A stretch of 64,000 nucleotides of DNA from the NCBI RefSeq assembly GCF_029632765.1, contig NZ_CP121247.1:1-64000 (forward strand), given 5' to 3'. This document shows positions 52,083 to 61,537 of the stretch, one piece after another. The notes beneath the pieces were generated by a model. That model had not been told where the DNA came from. It was given only the letters and a program-made list of their open reading frames with translations, and did not search any database. Position 1 is the stretch's first letter, and every line of letters starts with the position of its first letter. The stretch comes from Arcanobacterium wilhelmae. GTDB taxonomy: Bacteria; Actinomycetota; Actinomycetes; Actinomycetales; Actinomycetaceae. The translations under genes were made by a program, and so were the position numbers.

Positions 52083-52142
52083 TTCTGCTCCTTGATTCTG
52101 TGAATGAAACGCCGCGAGCCGCGGATTTATGCCAGGAGGTAG

Positions 52143-52178
52143 CCGACGCCGGCACCCCAACTGGAGCACCGGCGTCGG
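52143..52178. repeat. Inverted pair of the dispersed word, copy 1
   Basis: Arms CCGACGCCGG and CCGGCGTCGG around the 16-base loop CACCCCAACTGGAGCA. It starts eight bases after the higA stop on the minus strand, so it may terminate the TA transcript. Confidence 0.9.
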
Positions 52179-52185
52179 GGGCGCA

Positions 52186-52494
52186 TCAGCCGAGGATGAG
52201 CTTCTGGTTACCAAACGTCGCGACGACTTCGACAGCTCCACCGAGAGCGGTGACGTAAGCGCGCAGGGTATCGAGCCCTGAGCGCCCGAGTTCACCTTTT
52301 TCAAGCGCGGAGATCGTGGGCTGGGTAAGGTTCATACGCTGCGCAACTTCGGATTGTGTCACACCAAGTGATTCGCGGATTTGGCGAAGCGAATATGCGC
52401 GCTCTTCCGCCTCCATCTGCTGTACGAGTTCAGCGACTCGTTCTGGGCGTGGCTGACGCTGGGCCTTCATGTCCTTCCAGGATGTCGTTTCCAT
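52186..52494 (-). CDS. higA: HigA-like XRE antitoxin
   Basis: 102 residues from the ATG at 52494 (GAGGGGAACGC upstream). XRE helix-turn-helix: LRQIRESLGVTQSEVAQRMN and LTQPTISALEKGELGRSGLD, then LRAYVTALGGAVEVVATFG, the usual HigA end. Second gene of a toxin-first TA operon, 13 bases after higB. It presumably neutralises HigB and represses the operator at 52876. Confidence 0.87.
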   Translation of the reverse strand: METTSWKDMKAQRQPRPERVAELVQQMEAEERAYSLRQIRESLGVTQSEVAQRMNLTQPTISALEKGELGRSGLDTLRAYVTALGGAVEVVATFGNQKLILG

Positions 52495-52507
52495 GGTGCG
52501 TTCCCCT

Positions 52508-52867
52508 CTATTCTTCGTAGGTTTTGAGTTGGAGGAGCCATTCGTCGAACAGTGCGTCAGCTCGAGGAATGTTGGTTTTGTACCACTCGCTCCATTTGTC
52601 GGCTTTATCTCCCGCAATGAGGAGGACTGCTTGGCGGTGAGGGTCGAAGGCGAAGAGGATGCGGATCTTGCTTCGTCCACGAGAACCCGGCCTTAGCTCT
52701 TTCATGTTGTGATGACGTGATGCTTTGATGTGGTCTGCAGTGGGACGACCAAGCGCTGGCCCGGCGGTTTCGAGGCGCGTGATCGCGGCGGCAACGAGAT
52801 CATAATCGTCGTCGGTGAGGTTGAGGAGCCAGTCCTCAACTTGTTTCATCAGGATAATCTCCCACAT
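52508..52867 (-). CDS. higB: HigB-like RelE/ParE-superfamily toxin
   Basis: 119 residues from the ATG at 52867. Phage Gp49-like HigB pattern: VEDWLLNLTDDDYDLVAAAITRLE, MKELRPGS, RSKIRILFAFDPHRQAVLLIAGDK and DKWSEWYKTNIPRAD. HigB toxins cleave mRNA on the ribosome. The toxin-antitoxin order and the promoter palindrome complete a standard HigBA module. Low GC at the promoter. Confidence 0.88.
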   Translation of the reverse strand: MWEIILMKQVEDWLLNLTDDDYDLVAAAITRLETAGPALGRPTADHIKASRHHNMKELRPGSRGRSKIRILFAFDPHRQAVLLIAGDKADKWSEWYKTNIPRADALFDEWLLQLKTYEE

Positions 52868-52875
52868 AAAATTAG

Positions 52876-52897
52876 AATATAGATTCAAATCTATATT
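52876..52897. promoter_or_regulatory. higBA operator palindrome
   Basis: Arms AATATAGATT and AATCTATATT around CA, perfect, eight bases before the higB start in A/T-rich DNA. Likely bound by HigA. Confidence 0.75.
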
Positions 52898-52947
52898 ATC
52901 AATATGGCTCCTCCGAGGAGTTTGAGTGCAGCGCACTCGGGTGTCAG

Positions 52948-52983
52948 CCGACGCCGGCACCCCAACTGGAGTACCGGCGTCGG
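52948..52983. repeat. Inverted pair of the dispersed word, copy 2
   Basis: Same 36-base element as at 52143 with one loop change (GAGTA for GAGCA). It lies 58 bases past the gap stop (minus strand) and before the higBA promoter. Confidence 0.9.
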
Positions 52984-53041
52984 CATGAGGACGGAAAATA
53001 AAAATCCGTCATTTAATTGTTCGTCGCCAAAAATCGGCGAA

Positions 53042-54052
53042 TCAGTAGCCCAGACGCTGGGCGAAATCGACGAGGCGGAGCGAGAACGCCCACTCGTTGT
53101 CGTACCAGCCGTGAACCTTCACCGTGCGGCCGCCGATCACCTCGGTGAGCGGGGCGTCGTAGATCGAGGAATGATCGTTACGCACGATGTCCGACGAAAC
53201 GATCGGTGCCTCGGAGTACTGGAGGATGCCCTTGAAGTTCTCCTGCTCGGAGGCCTTCTTGAACGCGGCGTTCACTTCGTTCACGGTGACGTCCTTATCG
53301 AGGACAACCGTCAGATCCGTGATCGACCCAACCGGAACCGGCACGCGAAGCGCTGCGCCGGTCAGCTTGCCGTCGAGCTCCGGGATCACCTTGCCGATTG
53401 CCTTCGCGGCCCCCGACGACGTCGGGATGATCGACATGGCCGCAGCGCGGGCGCGGCGAGCGTCCTTGTGCGGGGCGTCGTGAAGACGCTGATCGGAGGT
53501 GTAGGCGTGAACCGTTGTCATCAGGCCGTTGACGATACCGAAGTTATCGTTGAGGACCTTCGCCAGCGGGGCCAGCGAGTTCGTGGTGCAGGAGCCGTTG
53601 GAGAAAACGTCGAACTTTTCCGGGTCGAGCGTATCGTCGTTGACGCCCAGAACAATCGTCTGAACGTCCGAATCGGAACCCTTTGCCGGAGCGGAAATGA
53701 TGACCTTCTTCGCGCCACCAGCAAGGTGGGCCTTTGCCTTCTCGGCGTCCACGAAGCGGCCGGTCGATTCAATCACCACATCTACGCCGAGCTCGCCCCA
53801 CGGGATCTTTGCCGGATCTGGCTCGGAAAGAACCTTGAACGAATCGTTGCCCACGGAGATCACGTCGCCGTCAACCGAGACGCCTTCGAGGTGGCCGTCG
53901 AGCGTATCCCACTCGAGCAGGTCAGCGAGCATTTCCGGCGAGGTGAGATCGTTGACCGCCACGATATCGACATCCGCGCCCGTCTTCAGAGCGGCGCGCA
54001 CAAACGTACGACCAATTCGACCGAATCCGTTGATACCAATCTTTGTGGTCAT
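53042..54052 (-). CDS. gap: Glyceraldehyde-3-phosphate dehydrogenase
   Basis: Glycolytic enzyme, 336 residues from the ATG at 54052. NAD-binding start TKIGINGFGRIGRT, catalytic Cys in SNGSCTTNSLAPL, substrate motifs TVHAYTSDQRLHDAPHKDAR and WYDNEWAFS. Single gene, flanked by paired-word elements on both sides. Codon choice is strongly biased, as expected for high expression. Confidence 0.97.
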   Translation of the reverse strand: MTTKIGINGFGRIGRTFVRAALKTGADVDIVAVNDLTSPEMLADLLEWDTLDGHLEGVSVDGDVISVGNDSFKVLSEPDPAKIPWGELGVDVVIESTGRFVDAEKAKAHLAGGAKKVIISAPAKGSDSDVQTIVLGVNDDTLDPEKFDVFSNGSCTTNSLAPLAKVLNDNFGIVNGLMTTVHAYTSDQRLHDAPHKDARRARAAAMSIIPTSSGAAKAIGKVIPELDGKLTGAALRVPVPVGSITDLTVVLDKDVTVNEVNAAFKKASEQENFKGILQYSEAPIVSSDIVRNDHSSIYDAPLTEVIGGRTVKVHGWYDNEWAFSLRLVDFAQRLGY

Positions 54053-54214
54053 ATGCCCTTCTTTCTGTGGGCGGCTCGCGGGGCTTTTCCCTGCGCCGTA
54101 CCGCTCCATCTGAAGGTGTTAACGGCCGGCCGGCGAGTTTATTCCGAACGGGCGGTACTAGATATGCTCAGGGTGAAACACCGACGCCGGGGCGTGGCCT
54201 GCGTCCGAAAAACG

Positions 54215-54250
54215 CCGACGCCGGCACCCCAACTGGAGCACCGGCGTCGG
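54215..54250. repeat. Inverted pair of the dispersed word, copy 3
   Basis: Identical 36-base element to copy 1. It begins 20 bases after the ahpF stop (minus strand). A further single word CCGACGCCGG lies at 54181-54190. Confidence 0.9.
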
Positions 54251-54270
54251 CTGGCGATAAAACAGCGAGT

Positions 54271-55836
54271 TTACAGGCGGATCAAGCGATCCCATGCGGA
54301 GAGGGCTGCGGTGGCGCCCGAACCGGAGGCGATCACGATCTGCTTGAACGCTGTGTCTGAGCAGTCACCAGCGGCATAAATGCCGGGCACGTTCGTGGCG
54401 CCTTTACCGTCGGTAGCGATCTCGTGCTTCGCGTTGAGCTCCACGGCATCGCCAAGCCACTCCGTATTCGGCAGTAGGCCGATCTGCACGAAAATGCCGG
54501 AGAGCTCGAGCTGCTTCTCCTCGCCGGACGCGCGATCCGTGTACGCCAGGCCCGTGACCTGCGAGCCGTCGCCCAGAACGGCCGTCGTTGCGGCGTTCGT
54601 GATCACGTCCGCGTTCGGCAGTGCGGCGAGCGAATCCATGAGGACATCGTCCGCGCGGCACTTGTCCGCAAACTCGAGCACGGTGACGTGCGAGGCGTGC
54701 ACTGCCACGTCGATCGCGGCCTCGATTCCCGAATTTCCGCCGCCAATCACGGCCACCTTCTTGCCCTTGAACAGCGGGCCGTCGCAGTGCGGGCAGAACG
54801 TGACGCCCTTGTTGCGGTATTCCTCCTCGCCCGGCACGCCCATGAGGCGCCAGCGAGCGCCCGTGGCGACGACGACGGTGCGAGCCTTGAGCGCACCCTC
54901 ACCGAAGTGGACGGTGTGCAGCTCACCCTCTGCCGACGCCGGTGTGAGGCTGGTTGCGGTGGACGCCGGGTAGACATCGATCTCGTAGTGCTTGACGTGC
55001 TCCTCGAGCTGTGCTGAGAGCTTCGGGCCCTCCGTGTAGGTCTGCGAAATGAAGTTCTCGATCGCGAGGGTGTCGTTCATCTGGCCGCCGAAACGCTCGC
55101 CGGTGATCGCGGTGCGCAGGCCCTTGCGGGCAAAGTAGATTGCGGCTGCCGCGCCGGCGGGACCCTGGCCCACAACGAGCGCATCGTACGGCTCGGCTGC
55201 GTTCATCTTGCTGGCCGCACGATCGGCCGCGCCGGCATCCAGACGTGCCACGAACTCTTCGATCGTGGTGCGGCCCTGGCCGAACTCTTCACCGTTCAGG
55301 TAAATCGTGGGCACGGAGAGAATGTTCTTCGCGTTCACCTCATCCTGGAACAAGGAACCTTCGACGGCGGTGTGCCGGATGCGCGGGTTGATCACACTCA
55401 TCGTGTTGAGCGCCTGAACCACGGTGGGGCAGTTTTGGCAGGTGAGCGACATGTAGGTGACGAACTCGAAATCGCCCTCGAGTGCCGCCACTGCATCAAT
55501 GAGTTCGGGCTCTTCCTTAATCGGGTTGCCGCCCACCTGCAGCAATGCGAGTACCAGCGAGGAGAACTCGTGGCCCATCGGGATACCAGCGAAAGACACG
55601 GCAATATCGGTGCCGACTCGCCGGATCGTGAACCCAGGTTTACGCTCGTTCGCCGAATCGTCGCGAACGTACTCAACATTCGAGCTGAGCGCGGCAATAT
55701 CCTGCAGTAGCAACTCGAGATCCGCCGACGCCGGGCGCTCATCCAGCGAAGCCACCAGCTCCACCTTCTCGGTGATGCGCGGCATGAGGGGAGCGAGCGA
55801 CGCGCTCAAATTTTCGTCCAAAAGTTTCTTAGCCAT
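54271..55836 (-). CDS. ahpF: Alkyl hydroperoxide reductase subunit F
   Basis: Flavoprotein passing electrons from NAD(P)H to AhpC. 521 residues from the ATG at 55836 (TTGGAGGCCAGG upstream). N-terminal double thioredoxin-like domain with CQNCP (about residue 128), FAD motif VVGQGPAGAAAAIYFARKG, redox FCPHCDG (about 340), NAD(P) motif VIGGGNSGIEAAID and GIYAAGDCSD. The dispersed word occurs as PASA twice (54943, 55728). Follows ahpC with a hairpin between. Confidence 0.95.
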   Translation of the reverse strand: MAKKLLDENLSASLAPLMPRITEKVELVASLDERPASADLELLLQDIAALSSNVEYVRDDSANERKPGFTIRRVGTDIAVSFAGIPMGHEFSSLVLALLQVGGNPIKEEPELIDAVAALEGDFEFVTYMSLTCQNCPTVVQALNTMSVINPRIRHTAVEGSLFQDEVNAKNILSVPTIYLNGEEFGQGRTTIEEFVARLDAGAADRAASKMNAAEPYDALVVGQGPAGAAAAIYFARKGLRTAITGERFGGQMNDTLAIENFISQTYTEGPKLSAQLEEHVKHYEIDVYPASTATSLTPASAEGELHTVHFGEGALKARTVVVATGARWRLMGVPGEEEYRNKGVTFCPHCDGPLFKGKKVAVIGGGNSGIEAAIDVAVHASHVTVLEFADKCRADDVLMDSLAALPNADVITNAATTAVLGDGSQVTGLAYTDRASGEEKQLELSGIFVQIGLLPNTEWLGDAVELNAKHEIATDGKGATNVPGIYAAGDCSDTAFKQIVIASGSGATAALSAWDRLIRL

Positions 55837-55856
55837 CCTGGCCTCCAAGTAGTAAA

Positions 55857-55890
55857 AACGACGGCGGCGGGTGATCCCACCGCCGTCGTT
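55857..55890 (-). terminator. Hairpin between ahpC and ahpF
   Basis: Arms AACGACGGCGG/CCGCCGTCGTT, followed on the minus strand by TTTTTAC. Probably a partial terminator giving more ahpC than ahpF mRNA. Confidence 0.75.
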
Positions 55891-55902
55891 AGCGACGCGA
55901 AA

Positions 55903-56466
55903 TCAGATCTTGCCAACCAGATCGATGCCCGGGGTGAGGGTGGCTTCGCCCTCTTCCCACTTGGCGGGGCACACCTCGCCCGGGTGGGCGGCGACGTACT
56001 GGGCAGCCTTGATCTTGCGCAGGAGCTCCTCGGCGGAACGGCCGATACCTTCGGCGGTCTGCTCGATGTACTGGATCACGCCCTGCGGATCAATGAGGTA
56101 GGTGGCGCGATCGGCCTGGGCGCCGTTCTCGCGGAGCGTCTCGAAGTTGCGGGCGAGCTGAGTGTTGGCATCGCCGAGCATGTAGTACTGAACCTTGCCG
56201 ACCTCTTCCGAATCGTCGTGCCAGGCCTTGTGGACGAAGTGGGAATCGGTGGAAACCGAGAACACTTCTACGCCCATCTCCTGGAGCTGGGCGTAGTGAT
56301 CAGCGAGATCGCCGAGCTCGGTGGGGCAGACGAAGGTGAAATCGCCCGGGTAGAAGAAGAAAACGGCCCACTTGCCGAGAACGTCCTTCTCGGTGACCTC
56401 AACAAATTCGCCATTGTGGTACGCCTGCGCGGTGAACGGCAGGATTTCGGTGTTAATCAGCGACAT
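55903..56466 (-). CDS. ahpC: Peroxiredoxin AhpC
   Basis: 187-residue typical 2-Cys peroxiredoxin: peroxidatic Cys in [12 protein letters not shown] (about 47) and resolving Cys in [12 protein letters not shown] (about 166). Reduces peroxides with AhpF. Starts at the ATG 56466 with AAAGGGCG upstream. The spacer 56467-56579 should carry the promoter; no OxyR gene is nearby. Confidence 0.96.
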   Translation of the reverse strand: MSLINTEILPFTAQAYHNGEFVEVTEKDVLGKWAVFFFYPGDFTFVCPTELGDLADHYAQLQEMGVEVFSVSTDSHFVHKAWHDDSEEVGKVQYYMLGDANTQLARNFETLRENGAQADRATYLIDPQGVIQYIEQTAEGIGRSAEELLRKIKAAQYVAAHPGEVCPAKWEEGEATLTPGIDLVGKI

Positions 56467-56579
56467 GATCGCCCTTTCGCGGTAACCTCGGCGCGAAACG
56501 CCAAGACTTGAATCGTTCAAGAAAAGTCTACCGGCACCGACGTCGAACCACCAAAACGCCTCGCTAAGGTGTCGCTAAC

Positions 56580-58007
56580 CTAACCACGCATCGCGGCCGA
56601 CAATGCAGCCTTCCACGAGCCGAACCGCTGACGAATCGCCGCGCCCGACGGCAACTCGCCCTTCTTCTCCTTGCGCTCCAGCCACGTCTTGTACCCCGCG
56701 AACGACGCCGAAGCGCCCGTATGAGCAGCATCGATCATGTACGCGCGAATCGCATAAATATAATCATCCTGGCTGAACTTCAGGCCGCCGCGGGCTCGCC
56801 CGCGGCGGGGTTCAAGCCCGATCGCTGCAAGAGCATCGTTCCAATAACCGTTGAAACGCTTGATAATCGTCTGCGAGGTAGGCGGCCACAGGAAGCCATT
56901 CTCCGCATCCGGCTGCATCGCAATAAACTGCGCGCGGCGCTGATCGTACTCCTTCGCTGTGAGCGTGGCCTGCGGATCCTCGCGCGTGAGTGCATCCCCA
57001 GCCGCGATCAGCCCGAGTGCGCGGGAGATCTCCGCCTCGCTCATCCCCTCCAGATGTGCAGAAATCTCCTCGCGCACCGCCTGCGAAATCTCACTCGCCT
57101 CCATCGGCTCCAGATCGTTCGCCGAGGCCAACATCAAATACATCGCCGCCATCAACGACCGCTGCCCGAAATGCTTCGCCGGTCCGTGGCTCGAACGTGC
57201 CGTCTCCAACACGCCCCCACGGTACAAAACCTCCATCGCCACGATCGCGGCCGACGTCGCCACGTCCGAAAGCTCCGCATGGAAACTCACCGACTGATCG
57301 TCCGGCTTCCCACACAAATCCGAAATCCCGCGCACCGACACGAACGGCACACCAAACCGCGCGGCAGTCTGCGCTGCCGCATGGCTCTCCATATCCGCGC
57401 TCAGCGCGGCCGGGAACACCTCGCGCTTGTCCTCAACATTGCGCTCAGTGACAAACGCATCCGACGACAGCATCTGCCCAATTCGCACCGACCCAGCAGT
57501 GACCTCGTGCGCCAATCCCGCCGCCTGCGAACTTGTGAACGAGGAAACCGCCTCCGACCAGTGAACGCGCCCGCCCGACGTCGCCAACTCATTGACGAGA
57601 GCCTGCGCGCCGTCGAGCAGATCCGGATCGCCGTCGAATACCGGCGGCTGCCCCGGCACCTGCCCCGGCGCGTAGCCGAACGCCGTGCCATCCGCGCCAC
57701 CATTAATATACGTCGCCCCCACAACCACTTGGCCCACACGCGAATCCGCCGCAAGCCCGCCCGTCGAACCAATCGAGACGATCGCGCGCGGCTGATACTT
57801 CGCCAGTGCCCACCCCAGGGCGGAGGCACACGCCGCCATGCCGATGCCCGTCACCATCGTGACAATATCGCTCCGCCCGCGATGGAACGCCACCACCTTT
57901 GCCACCGAATTCTCCACCTCGGTGCGCTTCGCCCCCGCAAGGAGCTCATGCATCGGTGCCATCTCCTGTGGCATCGCAGAAATAATCAGTGCATTCACTG
58001 GAATCAT
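56580..58007 (-). CDS. pfs: MTA/SAH nucleosidase fused to C-terminal repeat (HNH-repeat-like) region
   Basis: 475 residues, about twice a normal nucleosidase. Residues 1-245 are the MTAN enzyme ([58 protein letters not shown]; catalytic Asp in SDLCG). It splits S-adenosylhomocysteine and methylthioadenosine and feeds LuxS. After a helical spacer (to about 380) come two units of the type [27 protein letters not shown] and [23 protein letters not shown]. That PS...RFGSWxxAL pattern is seen in homing-endonuclease-associated DNA-binding repeats. Overlaps luxS (ATGA). The fusion is visible as one uninterrupted frame; the DNA-binding role is inference. Confidence 0.85.
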   Translation of the reverse strand: MIPVNALIISAMPQEMAPMHELLAGAKRTEVENSVAKVVAFHRGRSDIVTMVTGIGMAACASALGWALAKYQPRAIVSIGSTGGLAADSRVGQVVVGATYINGGADGTAFGYAPGQVPGQPPVFDGDPDLLDGAQALVNELATSGGRVHWSEAVSSFTSSQAAGLAHEVTAGSVRIGQMLSSDAFVTERNVEDKREVFPAALSADMESHAAAQTAARFGVPFVSVRGISDLCGKPDDQSVSFHAELSDVATSAAIVAMEVLYRGGVLETARSSHGPAKHFGQRSLMAAMYLMLASANDLEPMEASEISQAVREEISAHLEGMSEAEISRALGLIAAGDALTREDPQATLTAKEYDQRRAQFIAMQPDAENGFLWPPTSQTIIKRFNGYWNDALAAIGLEPRRGRARGGLKFSQDDYIYAIRAYMIDAAHTGASASFAGYKTWLERKEKKGELPSGAAIRQRFGSWKAALSAAMRG

Positions 58008-58567
58008 GAGGCGGCTCCTTCGCCGACGCCGGACGCTCCCGTTGCGTTCTCGCTCGCGGCTGTTTCGGGCGCAAGGCGCGCACCGGCGTCGTCAGCCGAC
58101 GGCGCACCCGGAGCCATCACCTGTTCCCACGCCGAGCGCTTCGCGAGCATCGCCGTAACCGCATCCTGGGCACCCTTGAGTGAATGGTGCGCGCCCCAAC
58201 CGCACTGCACCTCGTTGGCGGCGGGAACAGCCGTGGCGGCGAGAATATCACGGAAAGTGGTCTCAACCAGGGCCGCGGTTGCCGGCACATCCGGCTCGCC
58301 CGCGAGCATCAGATAGAAGCCCGTCTGGCAACCCATCGGCGAAAAATCCACCACATTCGGCGCATGATTGCGCGAAAACTCCGCGAACATGTGCTCGATC
58401 GAATGCACCGCGTCCATCTCCAGATGCTCGCGGTTCGGCTGGCAAAAACGCACATCATATTTCGTGAGTACTGCGCCCTCACCCAGACGCTTCACATCCG
58501 CCACGCGGATATATGGTGCGGAAACGTCACGATGATCGAGGTTAAACGACTCCACATTGAGTTTCAT
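58004..58567 (-). CDS. luxS: S-ribosylhomocysteine lyase LuxS
   Basis: Cleaves S-ribosylhomocysteine to homocysteine and the AI-2 precursor. Metal site HSIEH, catalytic Cys in [12 protein letters not shown], third metal ligand Cys in [11 protein letters not shown]. At 187 residues it has an extra tail of about 35 Ala/Gly/Glu residues ([15 protein letters not shown]), beyond the usual about 155, and two dispersed words (58025, 58082) sit in it. ATG 58567 follows GGGAGCACATC. First gene of the luxS-pfs operon; its promoter is in 58568-58728. Confidence 0.95.
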   Translation of the reverse strand: MKLNVESFNLDHRDVSAPYIRVADVKRLGEGAVLTKYDVRFCQPNREHLEMDAVHSIEHMFAEFSRNHAPNVVDFSPMGCQTGFYLMLAGEPDVPATAALVETTFRDILAATAVPAANEVQCGWGAHHSLKGAQDAVTAMLAKRSAWEQVMAPGAPSADDAGARLAPETAASENATGASGVGEGAAS

Positions 58568-58728
58568 GATGTGCTCCCGAAACGCTCTCATTAAACAGTT
58601 ATGGCTTTAGGTTACACTCACGGCCGCGCGGGCGGGGGCTGGGTGGCGTTCCCCTGGAATTATCCAGGATTTTTTCGAGAGCGGACCCACGTGGACACCG
58701 TGCGTGCACGTCAAGGATAATGTGCGCT

Positions 58729-58995
58729 ATGAACGCAATTGTGACAGTGACAGGGCTCGATGCTACTGGGATCGTGGCGGCGGTGGCCGGCCACCTGGCC
58801 GAAAAGAACGTCAATATTCTCGATATCTCGCAGCAGACGATGGGCGAGTATTTCGCGATGATCCTCGAGATTGAGGTGGGTGAACAGTCGAACATGCTGC
58901 AACTGCAGGAATCCTTGCGCGCCCTCGGTGAGGAGCGCGGGCTCGTGATCACGCTGCAGTCGCACGCGATCTTCGACGCGATGCACGATCTGTAA
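58729..58995 (+). CDS. ACT-domain protein (UPF0237)
   Basis: 88 residues forming a single ACT domain: NAIVTVTGLDATGIVAAVAGHLAEKNVNI and MGEYFAMILEIEV. UPF0237 proteins are regulatory partners of the PFL/DUF711 protein that follows nine bases downstream. Start at 58729 fits the family; the in-frame ATG at 58720 is too close to AAGGA. Confidence 0.88.
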   Translation: MNAIVTVTGLDATGIVAAVAGHLAEKNVNILDISQQTMGEYFAMILEIEVGEQSNMLQLQESLRALGEERGLVITLQSHAIFDAMHDL

Positions 58996-59004
58996 GGGGC
59001 GCCC

Positions 59005-60360
59005 ATGCTGCACAACGTCAATGAGATCCTCGATACGGTCAACATGATCGCCCAGGATAAGCTCGATATTCGTACCGTGACGATGGGTATTTCCCTCCTT
59101 GATTGCGCCGATTCGGACGATGCGAAGGCGCGGGCGCGCGCGTATGAGAAGATCACGCGCCTGGCTGCGAACCTTGTGGAGACGGCGCAGTCGATTGAGG
59201 CAGAACTCGGTATCCCGATTATTAACAAGCGCATTTCAGTGACCCCGATCGCACTGGTTGCGGGCGCCTCCGAGAAGGCGGATTACGTGGAGTGGGCGCG
59301 CATGCTCGATTCCGCGGCGAAGGCCGTGGGTGTGGATTTCGTGGGCGGCTTCTCGGCTCTTGTGGAAAAGGGTGCGACGACGTCGGACCAGCGCCTGATC
59401 GACGCGATCCCCGAGGCTTTGACCAGCACGGACGTTGTGTGTTCGTCGGTGAATATTGGGTCCTCGCGCGCGGGTATCAACATGGATGCTGTCAAGCGCA
59501 TGGGTGAGGTGATTGCTGAGACGGCGCACCGCCCCGGCGGCCTGCTCGGCGCGGCGAAGCTTGTGGTGTTCGCGAACTCGGTGGGCGACAACCCGTTCAT
59601 GGCTGGCGCCTTCCACGGCGTGGAGATGCCCGAGTGCGTGGTGAGCGTGGGCGTTTCGGGCCCGGGCGTGATCAAACGCGCGATCGATTCGGTGCCGGAG
59701 GCGTCGTTTAATGAGCTCGCGGAGATCGTGAAGAAGGCTGCGTTCAAGGTGACACGCACGGGCGAGATCGTGGGCCGGATGGCCGCGAAGCGCCTCGGTG
59801 TGCAGTTTGGCATCGTGGATCTTTCGCTGGCGCCGACGGCGGAGGTGGGCGATTCGGTCGCCCGCGCGCTCGAGGCGATGGGCTTGGAGCGCATCGGCGC
59901 TCACGGCACCACAGCAGCACTCGCACTGCTCAACGACGCCGTGAAGAAGGGCGGCCTGATGGCCTGCTCGCAGGTGGGTGGCCTTTCCGGCTCGTTCATC
60001 CCGGTTTCTGAGGATGAGGGCATGATCGAGGCGGCGCGCTTGGGTGCGATCACTGTGTCCAAGCTTGAGGCGATGACGGCGATCTGCTCGGTTGGCCTGG
60101 ACATGATTGCGATCCCGGGGGAGACGCCGGCGGCGTCGATCGCGGGCATGATCGCGGACGAGGCTGCGATCGGCGTGATGAATTCGAAGACCACCGCTGT
60201 GCGTGTGATTCCAGCTGTGGGCGTGCCCAAGGGTGAGATGGTGGAGTTCGGTGGGCTGCTCGGCCAGGCTCCAGTGATGGATGTGAGCCCATATTCGTCT
60301 GAGGCTTTCATCGCGAGGGGCGGCGCGATCCCCGCGCCGCTACACCAGTTTAAGAACTGA
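59005..60360 (+). CDS. DUF711/UPF0210 PFL-like protein
   Basis: 451 residues, family length. Marks: [53 protein letters not shown]-like [23 protein letters not shown] and [17 protein letters not shown]. The fold resembles pyruvate formate-lyase but lacks its glycyl radical motif; the true function is unknown. Operon with the ACT gene, ended by the hairpin at 60375. Confidence 0.9.
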   Translation: MLHNVNEILDTVNMIAQDKLDIRTVTMGISLLDCADSDDAKARARAYEKITRLAANLVETAQSIEAELGIPIINKRISVTPIALVAGASEKADYVEWARMLDSAAKAVGVDFVGGFSALVEKGATTSDQRLIDAIPEALTSTDVVCSSVNIGSSRAGINMDAVKRMGEVIAETAHRPGGLLGAAKLVVFANSVGDNPFMAGAFHGVEMPECVVSVGVSGPGVIKRAIDSVPEASFNELAEIVKKAAFKVTRTGEIVGRMAAKRLGVQFGIVDLSLAPTAEVGDSVARALEAMGLERIGAHGTTAALALLNDAVKKGGLMACSQVGGLSGSFIPVSEDEGMIEAARLGAITVSKLEAMTAICSVGLDMIAIPGETPAASIAGMIADEAAIGVMNSKTTAVRVIPAVGVPKGEMVEFGGLLGQAPVMDVSPYSSEAFIARGGAIPAPLHQFKN

Positions 60361-60374
60361 CACGCTTGGCGTAA

Positions 60375-60414
60375 GGGTTGGGGGCTCGCCGTTTTTCGGC
60401 GAGCCCCCCAACCC
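60375..60414. terminator. Terminator between DUF711 and fur
   Basis: Long stem GGGTTGGGGGCTCGCCG with loop TTTTT and one bulged C on the right arm. Serves both converging genes. Confidence 0.85.
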
Positions 60415-60434
60415 GTGATTATTCGCGGCGCGAG

Positions 60435-60857
60435 TTATGCCCGCTCGGCCTGGCAATCCGGGCAGTAGCCCCAGAAAGTCACTTCGGCCTCGTCGAGCAC
60501 GAATCCGTGATCGTCCGAGGGCGTCAGGCACGGCGCATATCCCACCGCGCAGTCAATATCGATCACCGTGGCGCAGCCGCGGCACACCAGGTGATGGTGG
60601 TTGTCGTGGTTCGACACCTCGTAGAGCGGCACCGAGCCCGCCGGCTCGATCCGGCGCAGGATTCCCTTTTCGGTGAGCGCGTGGAGCACATCGTAAATCG
60701 CTTGGGTGGACACCCGGCCGAGCCGTGCAGTGACTCCGCGCCGAACGTCGTCGGCAGTAGAGTGAGGGTGCTCGGTGAGTTCGTGGAGCACCGACAGGCG
60801 CGGCTTGGTGACCCGCAGGCCTGCTTCATGCAGTGCATCTGAGAAAAGTGTGTCCAT
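60435..60857 (-). CDS. Fur-family regulator
   Basis: 140 residues from the ATG at 60857. Winged helix (AGLRVTKPRLSVLHELTEH; VSTQAIYDVLHALTEKGIL), metal sites HDNHHHLVCRGC and two CxxC pairs (CRGC, CPDC). This is FurA-like; in many Actinobacteria it controls a peroxide response with katG, but no catalase gene is beside it here. ahpCF is only 4 kb away, a possible target. Confidence 0.88.
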   Translation of the reverse strand: MDTLFSDALHEAGLRVTKPRLSVLHELTEHPHSTADDVRRGVTARLGRVSTQAIYDVLHALTEKGILRRIEPAGSVPLYEVSNHDNHHHLVCRGCATVIDIDCAVGYAPCLTPSDDHGFVLDEAEVTFWGYCPDCQAERA

Positions 60858-61289
60858 GCCCCCATATTCGCGGGTTTTGTCGAACGGTTCAAGTTTCTTG
60901 TGGCAAATTGCACGGCTTCCCGACGTCGGTGGCCCTAATTTTGGCAAGTTTCAGGGGCAAAAGTCCCGGCAGGCGAGGGGTCTGTGAGGTGTGGTCCGCT
61001 GTCAACCTGGTGGGCTGGCGTTCAGCTGGCATCCCACATTGTGGGGAAATATGCACGCCCAACTCGCCAATAAACGGGTAAACTAGTTTGCCTTCCTCCG
61101 ATTTTTTCGCGTGATCGCGCGCCTTTGGTTGTCAAGAGGGAAAATCCCACACACCCGAACATCTTGTGATGCGTGATTTTCTCACACACTAGATGTAGTG
61201 TTAGTGGACGTCGCCGATCGCACCGGCGTCGGAAACTATCCCGCAACGAAACCCACCCGTCGGGGCCAACGCAATATAAGGAGAGACCG
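60858..61289. promoter_or_regulatory. fur/nrdHIE divergent regulatory region with NrdR box
   Basis: 432-bp spacer without a gene. At 61186-61201 ACACTAGATGTAGTGT matches the NrdR box pattern (ACAC-AT-rich-GTGT). A weaker match CACCCGAACATCTTGTG lies about 31 bp upstream (61153), the usual two-site spacing. GCACCGGCGTCGG is at 61222. AAGGAGAGACCG is the nrdH RBS. Confidence 0.72.
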
Positions 61290-61535
61290 ATGATCACCGT
61301 TTACAGCAAGCCGGCATGCGTGCAGTGCAACGCCACGAAGCGCCAGCTGATCAAGCTCGGTCTCGACTTCGCCGAAGTGGATCTCACCCAGGATGCCCAG
61401 GCCCTCGAGTCCGTCAAGGCGCTCGGCTACGCGGCCGCGCCCGTCGTCGTTGCCAATGGCGACCACTGGAGCGGCTACCGTCCCGACAAGCTCAAGGCCC
61501 TCGCCACCCCAGCCGCCGCTTCCGTCGCAGCCTGA
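61290..61535 (+). CDS. nrdH: NrdH-redoxin
   Basis: 81-residue glutaredoxin-like electron donor for class Ib ribonucleotide reductase. Redox motif CVQCNATKR near the N-terminus (after ITVYSKPA) and the NrdH-type [12 protein letters not shown] near the end. ATG 61290. Two bases separate it from nrdI; first gene of the nrdHIE operon, controlled presumably by NrdR. Confidence 0.94.
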   Translation: MITVYSKPACVQCNATKRQLIKLGLDFAEVDLTQDAQALESVKALGYAAAPVVVANGDHWSGYRPDKLKALATPAAASVAA

Positions 61536-61537
61536 AC

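Noticed and set aside
56721..58316. 531-codon plus-strand frame antisense to pfs and luxS
   Set aside because: Arg-rich shadow; pfs and luxS motifs are unambiguous on the minus strand.
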